From: Candidatus Kaistia colombiensis
GTDB lineage: Bacteria; Pseudomonadota; Alphaproteobacteria; Rhizobiales; Kaistiaceae
Assembly (NCBI GenBank): GCA_029203105.1
Contig: CP119318.1
Span: 820,501-884,500, forward strand
Direction of reading: 5' to 3'
DNA length: 64,000 bases
Of this stretch, positions 55,613-64,000 are shown one piece after another; within the stretch, counting starts at the first letter, position 1; every line of letters starts with the position of its first letter. Under the pieces are notes generated by a model, which saw only the letters and a list, made by a program, of their open reading frames with translations, was not told where the DNA came from and did not search any database. Position numbers and translations under genes: made by a program.

Positions 55613-56011
55613 CTACCCAGCGTGCGAAAAGGCGGGCGGCCGCCCTTCTCCCGTCACGCTGTGTGTCTGGTCGAGGAGCGGCCGGACCTCGATGCTGCCC
55701 ATCCGGGCCATCGGCGAGGCCTTGGCCACCGCGATCGCCGCCTCCCTGTCATCCGCCTCGATGATCAGGAAGCCGCCGAGAAACTCCTTGGCTTCGGCGA
55801 AGGGGCCGTCGGTGACGGTGGCGTGCCCCGCCCGCACGCGCACGACGGCGGCGGTCTCCGGCGGTTGCAGCGGCCGCGCCAGGATCAGGCGGCCCGCCTG
55901 GCGCAGGGCCCAATCCTGGGCGATCGTCTCGTCGGTGAGCCGGACTTGCTCTTCCTTCGAGAGCGCCGCCATCGCGTCGCCGTCGACATAGACCAGGCAG
56001 GCAAACTGCAT
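55613..56011 (-). CDS. YciI/DGPF-domain protein
   Basis: A 132-residue protein of the YciI-related DGPF family (dimeric ferredoxin-like fold). The motif TDGPFAEAKEFLGGF is diagnostic. The N terminus MQFACLVYVDGDAMAALSKE is also typical. Relatives are often encoded beside ECF sigma factors, but none is seen here. The function is unknown. Confidence 0.85.
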   Translation of the reverse strand: MQFACLVYVDGDAMAALSKEEQVRLTDETIAQDWALRQAGRLILARPLQPPETAAVVRVRAGHATVTDGPFAEAKEFLGGFLIIEADDREAAIAVAKASPMARMGSIEVRPLLDQTHSVTGEGRPPAFSHAG

Positions 56012-56060
56012 CGGAAACTCCCTTCATGCAGGAGGGGGGCGCGTCGGGCGAGGCCCCGCC

Positions 56061-56783
56061 TCAGCGATAGTCGAGGCTCGGATACCAGTCGGTACCGCGG
56101 CCTTCCGGCGTCATGTCGAGGAGGGTCCAGAGCGGCATCAGGTCGGGCGCGCCGCGCGGGTCCTGGCCGGGATCGGCCATCTCGAAGCCCATCTCGCTCG
56201 CCCAGAAGTGGCGGATGGTGCCATCGCGCCGGGTGAAGACGTTGAGCCCCGGTGAATCGCCGTCGGCCGGATCGATATAGTCGCGCGTATAGTCGCCGCT
56301 GACGTCGGAATAGAGCTTCAGCGCCTTCCAGCCGCGCTCCTGCTTGAACGCCCAGAGCCGCTCGATCGGTGAGCGGGCGACCATGGCGAAGGCGACGCGC
56401 TGCTCGACGTCCTGCGCCTCGCCGTCCCAGGCGCTCATCAGCGAGGTGCACATCGGGCAGGGCCGCTTGCGCTGCGGCCCGTACATGTAGCTGTAGATGA
56501 CGAGCGTCTGCTTGTCGCCGAACAGGCCGGCGAAGTCGACCGGCCCCAGCTCGCCCTCGAACGGGTAGTTCCTGCCGACGATCCCGCCCGGTGGCAGGTT
56601 GCGCCGCTGCTCGGCCACCCGCTCGATCTGGCGGCGCAGCTCGATCTCCTCGGCCAGCAGCGCCTGACGCGCCCGGCGATAGTCGTCGCTTTCATTGGGG
56701 ACGCGGCTGGCGTTGCGGGCTGCCAATTCCGTCGCCGGAACGAGCTTGCCCGGCTGGCTGATCTGGTCGTGCGGCATGTCCAT
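56061..56783 (-). CDS. DUF899 family thioredoxin-like protein
   Basis: A 240-residue protein of the DUF899 family. There are two possible starts, Met 56783 or Met 56777. Typical text is YPFEGELGPVDFAGLFGDKQ, SYMYGPQRKRPCPMCTSLMS with the conserved Cys pair, and GLNVFTRRDGTIRHFWASEM. The fold is thioredoxin-like; the biochemical role is unknown. It is 92 bases downstream of the TauE-like gene on the same strand. Confidence 0.88.
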   Translation of the reverse strand: MDMPHDQISQPGKLVPATELAARNASRVPNESDDYRRARQALLAEEIELRRQIERVAEQRRNLPPGGIVGRNYPFEGELGPVDFAGLFGDKQTLVIYSYMYGPQRKRPCPMCTSLMSAWDGEAQDVEQRVAFAMVARSPIERLWAFKQERGWKALKLYSDVSGDYTRDYIDPADGDSPGLNVFTRRDGTIRHFWASEMGFEMADPGQDPRGAPDLMPLWTLLDMTPEGRGTDWYPSLDYR

Positions 56784-56875
56784 CCCTCTCGGCTGGTTCG
56801 GCGCGGCGATCACCGCGCCTCTAGGCCATCGACGTATGAGGGACGCCGGGATCGACAATGGCCGGCGAAAAAATC

Positions 56876-57661
56876 TCAGGCGAGCCAGCCGCGCAGCAGC
56901 ACATAGGTGCCGACCGAGATCACCACGCCGGCGAAGATCTTGCCAAGCAGCGCCTTGCGGCCGGCCAGCAACCCGCCCACCGTCGCGCCACCGAGCCCGC
57001 CGGCGAGGCCGCCCAGCACGAAGACGAGCGCCAGCCGCCAGTCGACCAGCCCGCTCGCCGCATAGCTCGAGGCGGTCGCCGCGCCGAAGGCGCTGACCGC
57101 CACCAGCGAGGTGCCGATGGCGAAGGGGAGCGGCATGCCGGTCGCCAGCATCAGCCCCGGCACGATCAGGAAGCCGCCGCCAATGCCGAAGAAGCCGGAG
57201 AGCGCCCCGACCGCGAAGCCGGTCGCGATCAGCCGCGGCAGCAATTGCCGGGCGGTTTCGGCCGACAGCTGGATGTCGGCGTTGCCGGCGGTGTCGCGCC
57301 GGCGCAGCATGATGAGCCCGACCACCACCATCAGCGCGCCGAACAGCATCAGCAGCCTCTGGCCGTCGACCGCCTTGGCGAGTTCCGAGCCGGCGAGCGC
57401 GCCCACCACGCCGGCGGCGGCGAAGACGGCGCCGCAGCGCCATTTGACCCGGCCGGCGCGCCAGTGCGGCAGCAGATTGGCGAACGCGCTGACGGCGACG
57501 GCGACCGTGCCGGTGCCGATCGCGACATGCGGCGAGGCGACGCCGACGCCATAGACCAGGAACGGCACGGCGAGGATCGAGCCGCCGCCGCCGACCAGGC
57601 CGAGGATGAAGCCGACCACCGAGCCGAATCCCATGGCGAGCCAGTCCGTCAGTGCGATCAT
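56876..57661 (-). CDS. TauE/SafE-family sulfite/sulfur anion exporter
   Basis: A 261-residue membrane protein with about eight helices. The repeated family motif appears as GFGSVVGFILGLVGGGGSIL near the N terminus and ALSGFFGIGGGFLIVPGLML in the second half. In bigR operons this permease is thought to export sulfite or related sulfur anions formed by persulfide oxidation. It lies ten bases after the rhodanese gene. Confidence 0.9.
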   Translation of the reverse strand: MIALTDWLAMGFGSVVGFILGLVGGGGSILAVPFLVYGVGVASPHVAIGTGTVAVAVSAFANLLPHWRAGRVKWRCGAVFAAAGVVGALAGSELAKAVDGQRLLMLFGALMVVVGLIMLRRRDTAGNADIQLSAETARQLLPRLIATGFAVGALSGFFGIGGGFLIVPGLMLATGMPLPFAIGTSLVAVSAFGAATASSYAASGLVDWRLALVFVLGGLAGGLGGATVGGLLAGRKALLGKIFAGVVISVGTYVLLRGWLA

Positions 57662-57671
57662 GGCCCGCGCC

Positions 57672-58199
57672 TCAGACAGCCGCCGAAGCGGACGGCCGGT
57701 TCCAGGGCGCGCGCTTCAGCATCCGCGCCATCGCGCAGGTGCCGGTGGCGCCGGCAAACACCAGCCCGGCGCCGACAAAGGCCGACAGCGCGTAGAAGCC
57801 CGGATGCATAAAGGTGCCGAGAATCGCGCCCAGAAGCACCAGGCTGCCGGCGGCGATCTGCACCTGCCGCATCAGCTCGAGCGGCTGGCGCTTGTCGGCG
57901 ACGACCGGGTGTCCGGCCTTCTTCCAGGCGTCGAGGCCGCCCTCGAGCCGGTAGGCGTCGCCGCCCGCCGCCGCGGCGAGCCGCTCGGCATGCGCCGTGG
58001 TGCGCGCGCCCGAGCGGCAGCTGAAGATGATGACGCGGCCGGGCTCGACATCGAGCGCCTGGAGCGTCGACAGCGGCCGCGGCCGCGCGCCGGCGACGTG
58101 CTCGCGGCGGAATTCGTCCGGCTCGCGAATATCGACCAGCAGCGCGCCGGCCTCGATCCATTCCTTCGCCCGGTCGGCCGGGATCGCTTTCAAGCTCAT
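57672..58199 (-). CDS. rhodanese fused to a DUF2892 membrane domain
   Basis: A 175-residue protein. The N-terminal rhodanese domain (residues 1-105) has VDIREPDEFRREHVAGA and the active-site Cys loop IFSCRSGART. Two membrane helices follow (about 113-155) with ATGTCAMARMLKRAPWN, the DUF2892 pattern. It would transfer sulfane sulfur near the membrane. It is between bigR and the TauE-like gene and probably co-transcribed. Confidence 0.92.
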   Translation of the reverse strand: MSLKAIPADRAKEWIEAGALLVDIREPDEFRREHVAGARPRPLSTLQALDVEPGRVIIFSCRSGARTTAHAERLAAAAGGDAYRLEGGLDAWKKAGHPVVADKRQPLELMRQVQIAAGSLVLLGAILGTFMHPGFYALSAFVGAGLVFAGATGTCAMARMLKRAPWNRPSASAAV

Positions 58200-58255
58200 G
58201 GTGCTTCCTTCAGGTTTTTGGGGGTGGGCAGGGTTCGGGGGCAGGGGACGAGGTG

Positions 58256-58594
58256 TCAGGCGCCGGCGCGGCAATAGAGCCGGTGCAGCACCGCCATCAG
58301 TTCGCCGATGCGCGGATCGGCCAGGCGATACCAGATCGTCTGGCCGTCGCGCCGGAAGGCGACGATGCCCTCGTCGCGCATCCGCGCCAGGTGCTGCGAC
58401 AGCGCCGACTGGCTGAGGCCGATCGCCTCCGCCAGCGCGCCGACCGTCATCTCGCCATGCTCGACCAGCTTGCAGAGCAGCATCAGCCGCTTCTCGTTGC
58501 CGAGCGCGCGCAGCAGGTCGGCCACCTCCAGCGCGTTGGCTTCGAAGGCGGCGAGATCCAGCGAGGCGAGGTCGAGGGCCATGGGTGTCTCCAA
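58256..58594 (-). CDS. bigR: BigR/SqrR-type ArsR-family persulfide-sensing repressor
   Basis: A 112-residue winged-helix repressor. The recognition helix is in AEAIGLSQSALSQHLARMRD. Two Cys are present, Cys41 (LMLLCKLVEHGE) and Cys108 (HRLYCRAGA), matching the redox pair of BigR (42/108) and SqrR (41/107), which forms a disulfide or tetrasulfide on exposure to persulfide. It heads the rhodanese-TauE operon and is divergent from the dioxygenase gene. Two operators lie in between. Confidence 0.92.
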   Translation of the reverse strand: METPMALDLASLDLAAFEANALEVADLLRALGNEKRLMLLCKLVEHGEMTVGALAEAIGLSQSALSQHLARMRDEGIVAFRRDGQTIWYRLADPRIGELMAVLHRLYCRAGA

Positions 58595-58598
58595 ACTG

Positions 58599-58629
58599 AT
58601 TAGGTGTTGCTAAATTAGTAATCGCTAAT
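58599..58629. promoter_or_regulatory. paired BigR operators
   Basis: ATTAGGTGTTGCTAAA (58599-58614) and ATTAGTAATCGCTAAT (58614-58629) are tandem copies of ATTAG-N6-CTAA(A/T). They sit in an AT-rich stretch 5 bases upstream of bigR and 38 upstream of the dioxygenase start, as expected for autoregulation and joint control. Confidence 0.8.
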
Positions 58630-58666
58630 ATATGTGTCAAGTCGCAACCCGATGGAGAGAGCCGAA

Positions 58667-59584
58667 ATGAAGCCCGAAGCCCAGGAACCGGTTCCGTCGT
58701 CCGCCGTCGCGCCAAGAATCCGCGCCTTTTTCGACGAGCCGACCCACACGATCAGCTATCTCGTCGCCGACCCGGCCACGCGAAAAGCCGCCGTCATCGA
58801 TCCGGTGCTCGACTACGACGCCGCTTCCGGCACGGTCGACACGCGCTCGGTCGAGGCGATCCTCGCCGCCGCGACAGCAGCCGGCTACGAGATCGTCTGG
58901 GCGCTGGAGACGCACGCCCATGCCGACCACCTCTCCGGTGCTCCCTTCATCAAGGCGCGGACGGGCGCGAAGATCGGCATCGGCGAGCACATCAAGGACG
59001 TGCAGCGGATTTTTCGCCCGGTCTTCAACGCCACCGACCTCAAGACCGACGGCAGCGATTTCGACCGTCTCTTCGCCGATGGTGAACGTTTTTCCATTGG
59101 CGATCTCGAAGCCTCGGTGCTGCACACGCCCGGCCACACCCCGGCCGACATCGTCTACCGCATCGGCGATGCCGCCCTTGTCGGCGACACGCTGTTCATG
59201 CCGGATTACGGCACGGCTCGGGCCGATTTTCCCGGCGGCGACGCGCGCACCCTCTATCGCTCGATCCGCCGCCTGCTCGAGCTGCCGGGCGAGACGCGGC
59301 TGTTCCTCTGCCATGATTACAAGGCGCCGGGCCGCGACCACTATGCTTGGGAGACGACGGTGTCGGCCCAGCGCGCCGCCAATGTCCATGTCGGCGCCGG
59401 CACGAGCGAGGCGGATTTTGTGGCGCTGCGCGAGGCGCGCGACGCCACCCTCTCGGCCCCGGCGCTGATTTTGCCGTCGATCCAGGTCAACATCCGCGCC
59501 GGCCGTTTTCCGAAGGCCGAAAGCAACGGCGTCCGCTATTTGAAAATCCCGGTCAAGGCGGCGGGTGGCGTCGTGTTGGGGTAG
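58667..59584 (+). CDS. blh: MBL-fold persulfide dioxygenase (Blh type)
   Basis: A 305-residue metallo-beta-lactamase-fold enzyme of the ETHE1/Blh group that oxidises glutathione persulfide to sulfite. I chose ATG 58667 because GGAGAG lies at the right distance upstream. The iron/zinc site is THAHADHLSGA, then LHTPGHTPADIVY and LVGDTLFMPDYGTAR. It is divergent from bigR and shares its operators, so it is induced by sulfide stress. Confidence 0.93.
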   Translation: MKPEAQEPVPSSAVAPRIRAFFDEPTHTISYLVADPATRKAAVIDPVLDYDAASGTVDTRSVEAILAAATAAGYEIVWALETHAHADHLSGAPFIKARTGAKIGIGEHIKDVQRIFRPVFNATDLKTDGSDFDRLFADGERFSIGDLEASVLHTPGHTPADIVYRIGDAALVGDTLFMPDYGTARADFPGGDARTLYRSIRRLLELPGETRLFLCHDYKAPGRDHYAWETTVSAQRAANVHVGAGTSEADFVALREARDATLSAPALILPSIQVNIRAGRFPKAESNGVRYLKIPVKAAGGVVLG

Positions 59585-59997
59585 GGGGAACGGCTCGCTT
59601 GGAGGGGGGCGGCAAAGGAATGCCGAGTCAGAAAAACCGAACGCATGGCGCCGTCAAAGGCGATGGAGAATGACTTCGCAAGCAGCCGGAACACGCTGCC
59701 CAATGCTGCGATGAGGAATGTGGTCGGGATTGATGCGCAAAGATGGTCTGTTCGGTGAGCAAAATTCTGGCCGCGTTTCGCCGACGGCGCGAACGCGGCG
59801 GCTGCGGAGCACTATCGGTACGAGGCTGAGAGTGCGCCCACGGAGCAGCGAAAGTGCCGCCATCATCCACGTCTTTGAACTCAAACCAGCCTGCTACAGT
59901 CGATATAGGAAATCAATCATCTCGCCTAAAGATTGCAAGCATCGAGAGCGGGTGTATTCTGGAGACAGGTTCGGACATAGCGCAGAGGAACGCTTAA
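59585..59997. other. 413-base left flank of the AT-rich island, no gene supported
   Basis: Short frames on both strands (for example 59718-60017 plus and 59654-59884 minus) have no convincing ribosome site, domain or codon pattern. GC falls steadily towards 60000. No tRNA or clear direct repeat marks the junction. The promoter of the DUF5343-like gene should be near its right end. Confidence 0.5.
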
Positions 59998-60727
59998 GTG
60001 GTCAAAGATGCAGATAGCTCAGCTACTGGTGAGGACGCAGCAAAGAAGGAGGAATCTTCCAAAAACGGCCCTTCGCCGCCGAGAAAAATACCTGGAAATC
60101 TTCCCTATTTGACATCAAGCGGAAGCTTAAAGAAGGCACTAGATAAGATTATCGAGGCGTCTCGCCCGGATAAATTCAACAGCGATTTTCTTGAGAACGT
60201 GCTGAAGATGTCGGGAGGATCAGCAAGGGCAACCATACCTATACTCAAGAGGCTGGGGTTTATCTCCAGTGACGGGATACCGACAGATTTATATGCTCGG
60301 TTCCGAACCGAGGGTGGTCGCAGCTCAGCCGCTCTTCAGGCGCTGCGCATGGGCTTTCCAGAAATATATAGGCGTAGTGACTACGCCCACTCAGTAGAGG
60401 ATGCAAAGCTCCGTGATATAATTGTAGAGATCACTGGATTGAAGCCGAATGATCCTGTTGTTGATCGCGATCAAGGGAACATTCAACGCTTTAAAAGGCT
60501 TTGTTACACCAGGATTGGATGCATCGTTGGCTGACGATGAATCGACGATTATTGATGACACCAACCGCAGCGGTATTCAGCAATCCGCATATGCAGGGCC
60601 GTCGAACGTAGTTTCGCAGCCAGCCGTTGGTCTCGTTTACAACATAAATATAGTTATTCCGGAGACGTCGGACCTTCGTGTGTTAAATGCGATCTTCAGG
60701 AGTCTCAGGGAGAACATAATGCAATGA
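59998..60727 (+). pseudogene. DUF5343-like protein, first gene of an AT-rich two-gene island (one frameshift)
   Basis: The GTG start 59998 has AGAGGAA eight bases upstream. The first frame reads NLPYLTSSGSLKKALDKIIE, MSGGSARATIPILKRLGFIS (a winged-helix-like pattern) and DIIVEITGLKPNDPVVD. One extra C at about 60466 breaks it; the next frame gives AIKGTFNALKGFVTPGLDA and ends VYNINIVIPETSDLRVLNAI, FRSLRENIMQ. The total of about 242 residues fits DUF5343 proteins. The stop overlaps the HEPN gene start (ATGA). GC is much lower than in the neighbours. Function unknown; by context it may regulate or recruit the HEPN partner. Confidence 0.72.
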
Positions 60728-61311
60728 TGGATCATGGACGAATCGAATTATTCATATTGAAATCTGCGTCAATAAAGCAGTCAATAGACGATACTATGCA
60801 AAGACCAAAGTCTACAAAGACGGTTTTGGAAGAGGACTATTCAATAAAATCTTCAATCGCGCAGTTTTCGTCGGAGGTTCGAGATAGCGCATTGCTTATG
60901 GCTGAGCACTATAAGCTGTTTTATATGCTTGAGAACGACATAAGGCGGCTAATCGATGATACTCTCTCGGAGAGCCACGGAGATTCTGACTGGTGGGAAA
61001 AGTATGCCCCGCAGAGCGCCAAGGAAGAGATGAAGTCGAATTTGCAGCGCGAACGTGAGGCGGGCTTTACCCCGAGATCCGAGAATCCTCTAGACTATAT
61101 CACCTTTGGTCAGCTTGGTGAGATAATTCGAATGAATTGGCAGCTATTTGGAGGTATACTTAGCAATCAAAAGGCTATGGGGCGAGTGATGTACTCGCTG
61201 AACAATCTCCGCGGGCCGATCGCTCACTGCGGAAATCTTGCAGAGGACGAGGTTGATCGACTCAGGCTGACCGTCAAGGATTGGTTTCGGCTATTGGAAG
61301 GCCCGAAGTAA
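60724..61311 (+). CDS. Swt1-type HEPN domain protein (candidate RNase effector)
   Basis: A 195-residue protein. ATG 60724 overlaps the stop of the DUF5343-like gene. From residue 65 it matches the Swt1-type HEPN pattern: MLENDIRRLIDDTLSESHG, WWEKYAP, then NPLDYITFGQLGEIIRMNW. The HEPN ribonuclease motif Rx4H is intact as RGPIAH (Arg163, His168) in the position of the usual RNxxAH. No membrane segment is visible. HEPN proteins commonly act as RNA-cleaving toxins or defence effectors; here that is inference. GC is low like its partner, suggesting joint horizontal acquisition. Confidence 0.82.
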   Translation: MMDHGRIELFILKSASIKQSIDDTMQRPKSTKTVLEEDYSIKSSIAQFSSEVRDSALLMAEHYKLFYMLENDIRRLIDDTLSESHGDSDWWEKYAPQSAKEEMKSNLQREREAGFTPRSENPLDYITFGQLGEIIRMNWQLFGGILSNQKAMGRVMYSLNNLRGPIAHCGNLAEDEVDRLRLTVKDWFRLLEGPK

Positions 61312-61539
61312 ATCGCGTTCGATTGGCAGTAGATATAGACAAAAGCTGCTATACTGGTGTTTCGGCAAGATCGACGCCAATCCCTCAACTGGAGGCTACC
61401 GTCCCCGCCTGACGTGCGCCCCTCAAATTTCGGTTCCGCTCTTTTCCCCTTTGGCCTAAAACAGGCGCGGGCCGGCTTGACCGGCGCGTGGCAGACATCG
61501 CTCGCGACCGCTTCGCGAGATCCAGGGACGGAGACATCT

Positions 61540-62301
61540 ATGACCAGCGGCGCCATCTATCCGAGCCTCAGGGACCGGACCGTGCTCGTTACCGGCGGCG
61601 GCAGCGGAATCGGCGAATCGATCGTCCGCCACTTCGTCGCGCAAGGCGCGAAGGTCGGCTTCCTCGACATCAACGCCGAGGCTTCGCAAGCGCTGGTCAA
61701 GGAGCTTTCCGCCACCGGCACCGTGCATTTCGAAAAATGCGACCTGCGCGACATCGCAGCACTCCGCCAGGCGATCGCCAATGTCCGTGAGAAGCTCGGG
61801 CCGATCACCATCCTGATCAACAACGCTGCGCACGACCAGCGCCACAAGCTGGAAGACGTGACGCCCGAATATTGGGACGAGCGCTACCAGGTCAACATCC
61901 GCCACCAGTTCTTCGCTGCGCAGGCCGTGGTCGAGGACATGAAGGCCGCCGGCAAGGGCGCCATCATCAATATGGGCTCGACCTCCTGGATGATCGGCCA
62001 GGGCGGCATGCCGGCCTATACCTCGGCGAAATCGGCCGTGCAGGGTCTTACCCGCGGTCTCGCGCGCGATCTGGGGCCTTTCAACATCCGCGTCTGCTCG
62101 GTTGTTCCCGGCTGGATCATGACGCAGCGCCAGATCGACCTCTGGCTGACGCCGGAAGCCGAAATCGACCTGATGAACAAGCAGTGCCTGAAGCGCAAGC
62201 TCTACCCTGATGACATCGCCAAGCCGGTGCTGTTCTTCGCCTCCGACGAGGCGTCGGGCTGCACCAACCAGAGCTACATCGTCGACGGCGGCTGGGTCTG
62301 A
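61540..62301 (+). CDS. SDR-family oxidoreductase
   Basis: A 253-residue short-chain dehydrogenase. I chose ATG 61540, since upstream sequence looks non-coding and GGGACGGAG lies just before it. The cofactor motif is TGGGSGIGE, then INNAAHD, the catalytic Ser in NMGSTSW and YTSAK. The C-terminal ends SYIVDGGWV. It resembles sugar 1-dehydrogenases of the D-galactose/L-arabinose type, but the substrate is uncertain. A strong terminator follows. Confidence 0.9.
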   Translation: MTSGAIYPSLRDRTVLVTGGGSGIGESIVRHFVAQGAKVGFLDINAEASQALVKELSATGTVHFEKCDLRDIAALRQAIANVREKLGPITILINNAAHDQRHKLEDVTPEYWDERYQVNIRHQFFAAQAVVEDMKAAGKGAIINMGSTSWMIGQGGMPAYTSAKSAVQGLTRGLARDLGPFNIRVCSVVPGWIMTQRQIDLWLTPEAEIDLMNKQCLKRKLYPDDIAKPVLFFASDEASGCTNQSYIVDGGWV

Positions 62302-62320
62302 GGCTTTCTTGATTTCCAAG

Positions 62321-62349
62321 AGGGCCGGCGTTCGCGCCGGCCCTTTTTT
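62321..62349 (+). terminator. intrinsic terminator of the SDR gene
   Basis: A 10-bp stem AGGGCCGGCG / CGCCGGCCCT with a TTCG tetraloop, followed by T5G. Confidence 0.92.
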
Positions 62350-62409
62350 GTCTTTGGGGTTCGTTGATTGCGCGGAGCCTGCCGGGCGGAATGCTGTCGA
62401 CGGGATGCA

Positions 62410-62765
62410 GCCTTCACCTCTCCCATGGGAGAGGTGAAGCATCCAGCCTGGTCGCGCTCGACGTCCCACCCTCGCCGTCATCCCGGGCTTGACCCGGGAT
62501 CCATGCGGCCGCCTGCATCTGACATTCTATGGATCCCTGCTTTCGCAGGGATGACGACGAGAGTGTCGCGCCCTGCACCTCTCCCATGGGGAGAGGTCGG
62601 AGCGAAGCTCCGGGTGAGGGGCTGCGATCTAACCGGTGAGGCCTGAACCCCTCACCCGCCGGCCCTTGGCCGTCGACCTCTCCCCAGGGAGAGGTGACGA
62701 TGATGTCTGCTCCATCAGCCCCTGAGGAAAATCCCTCACCGAAACCCTCTCCCGCTAGGGGAGAG
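62410..62765. repeat. composite block of four REP palindromes and a GTCATCCCGG repeat
   Basis: It contains CCTCTCCCATGGGAGAGG (62415), a GTCATCCCGGGCTTGACCCG / GCAGGGATGACGAC inverted pair (62479-62557), CCTCTCCCATGGGGAGAGG, the module GGAGCGAAGCTCCGGGTGAG, CCTCTCCCCAGGGAGAGG and a final CCCTCTCCCGCTAGGGGAGAG near the cysK stop. The last may end cysK transcription. Confidence 0.82.
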
Positions 62766-62774
62766 GGGCAGGCG

Positions 62775-63740
<966 letters not shown>

Positions 63741-63821
63741 TCAGCTGCTCCTTAACCCGTTGGATTTGTGGCGGAAGTCTAGTGGACCGTTGCGGCGGGG
63801 TCGAGCCTCGCCGGCATCCGG

Positions 63822-64000
63822 CTACTTGCCGCCGGTCGAGCCGAAGCCGCCGGCGCCGCGCGCCGTGTCGGCGGAGAATTCGGCGACGATCTCGAAACGC
63901 GGCCGCACCACCGGCACGAACATCATCTGCGCGATGCGGTCGCCGGGCTGGATCTCGATCGGCGGCGTGCCGGCCGGATTGCGGTTCCAGACGCTGACGA
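63822..64000 (-). CDS. dut: dUTP diphosphatase, C-terminal part (5' end beyond the window)
   Basis: The last 58 codons of dUTPase, on the minus strand. Motif 4 is visible as PGDRIAQMM and the mobile motif 5 as RGAGGFGSTGGK at the C terminus, both complete. The enzyme removes dUTP and makes dUMP for thymidylate. The remaining active-site motifs lie outside the window. Confidence 0.93.
   Translation of the reverse strand, partial: VSVWNRNPAGTPPIEIQPGDRIAQMMFVPVVRPRFEIVAEFSADTARGAGGFGSTGGK

Noticed and set aside
59718..60017. A 99-codon frame before the DUF5343-like gene
   Set aside because: It has no ribosome site, is Arg/Ser-rich, overlaps the start of the better supported gene and has no recognisable domain.
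60440..60490. Programmed frameshifting in the DUF5343-like gene
   Set aside because: There is no slippery heptamer or nearby stem-loop that I can see; a plain indel is simpler.

Overview
The window is GC-rich chromosomal DNA from an alphaproteobacterium, most likely of the order Hyphomicrobiales (Rhizobiales). Several things point there: the end of a gene cluster for the very-long-chain acyl group of lipid A (ketoacyl synthase, MDR dehydrogenase, LpxXL-type acyltransferase), an ActS/ActR (RegB/RegA) redox two-component pair, an MmcB-type repair protein, a hemP-hmuTUV haem locus with an IsdG-type monooxygenase, fabA-fabB-fabI in a row, a BigR sulfide-stress locus, and many rhizobial-type dispersed palindromic repeats. 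I cannot name the genus.

Layout. 1-3.2 kb: lipid A very-long-chain acyl cluster. 3.6-6.7 kb: mmcB, a RidA-family gene and actSR. 6.9-10.9 kb: PHA depolymerase with a helix-hairpin-helix tail, a DUF2852 gene, an M48-type metallopeptidase and a TIM-barrel gene; three of these four carry apparent frameshifts. 10.9-21.6 kb: J-domain protein, GT2-GtrA/GT39 membrane glycosyltransferase pair, PBP1A with a 27-bp tandem repeat, a small membrane protein and polA. 22-30.3 kb: DHA2 exporter and the haem-uptake locus. 30.4-35.5 kb: FGGY kinase with a ribose-type ABC importer. 35.6-38.4 kb: EamA exporter, then the divergent methionine-salvage genes mtnC and mtnA. 38.6-41.9 kb: a small secreted protein and fabA-fabB-fabI. 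42-47.5 kb: lipoprotein, hrpB, DUF2442, glk, mgsA. 47.9-55.6 kb: nucleoside uptake and salvage operon (BMP-type binding protein, ATPase, two permeases, cdd, punA, deoA); all four transporter genes have apparent frameshifts. 55.6-59.6 kb: YciI, DUF899, then the sulfide/persulfide cluster tauE-rhodanese-bigR and a divergent persulfide dioxygenase. 60.0-61.3 kb: a visibly AT-richer two-gene island (DUF5343-like plus Swt1-type HEPN). 61.5-64 kb: SDR oxidoreductase, cysK and the 3' end of dut.

The best candidate for an undescribed system is the AT-rich pair at 59998-61311. The first gene looks like a DUF5343 protein. The second is a Swt1-type HEPN protein with an intact Rx4H ribonuclease motif. 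Their ends overlap (ATGA), and they sit between housekeeping genes of much higher GC. Other points of interest are a ~215-bp MITE-like element that inserts into the centre of REP-type palindromes (three complete copies and one remnant), a REP-like palindrome translated in frame inside an ABC ATPase gene, a PHA depolymerase fused to a helix-hairpin-helix domain, and paired operators in front of bigR.

Quality caution: I see about fourteen one-base (or equivalent) frame changes. Thirteen lie in two patches (7.1-10.6 kb and 48.0-52.6 kb), and one lies in the DUF5343 gene. Reading continues cleanly on both sides of each, so many are probably sequence errors. I list those genes as frameshifted but describe the restored product.
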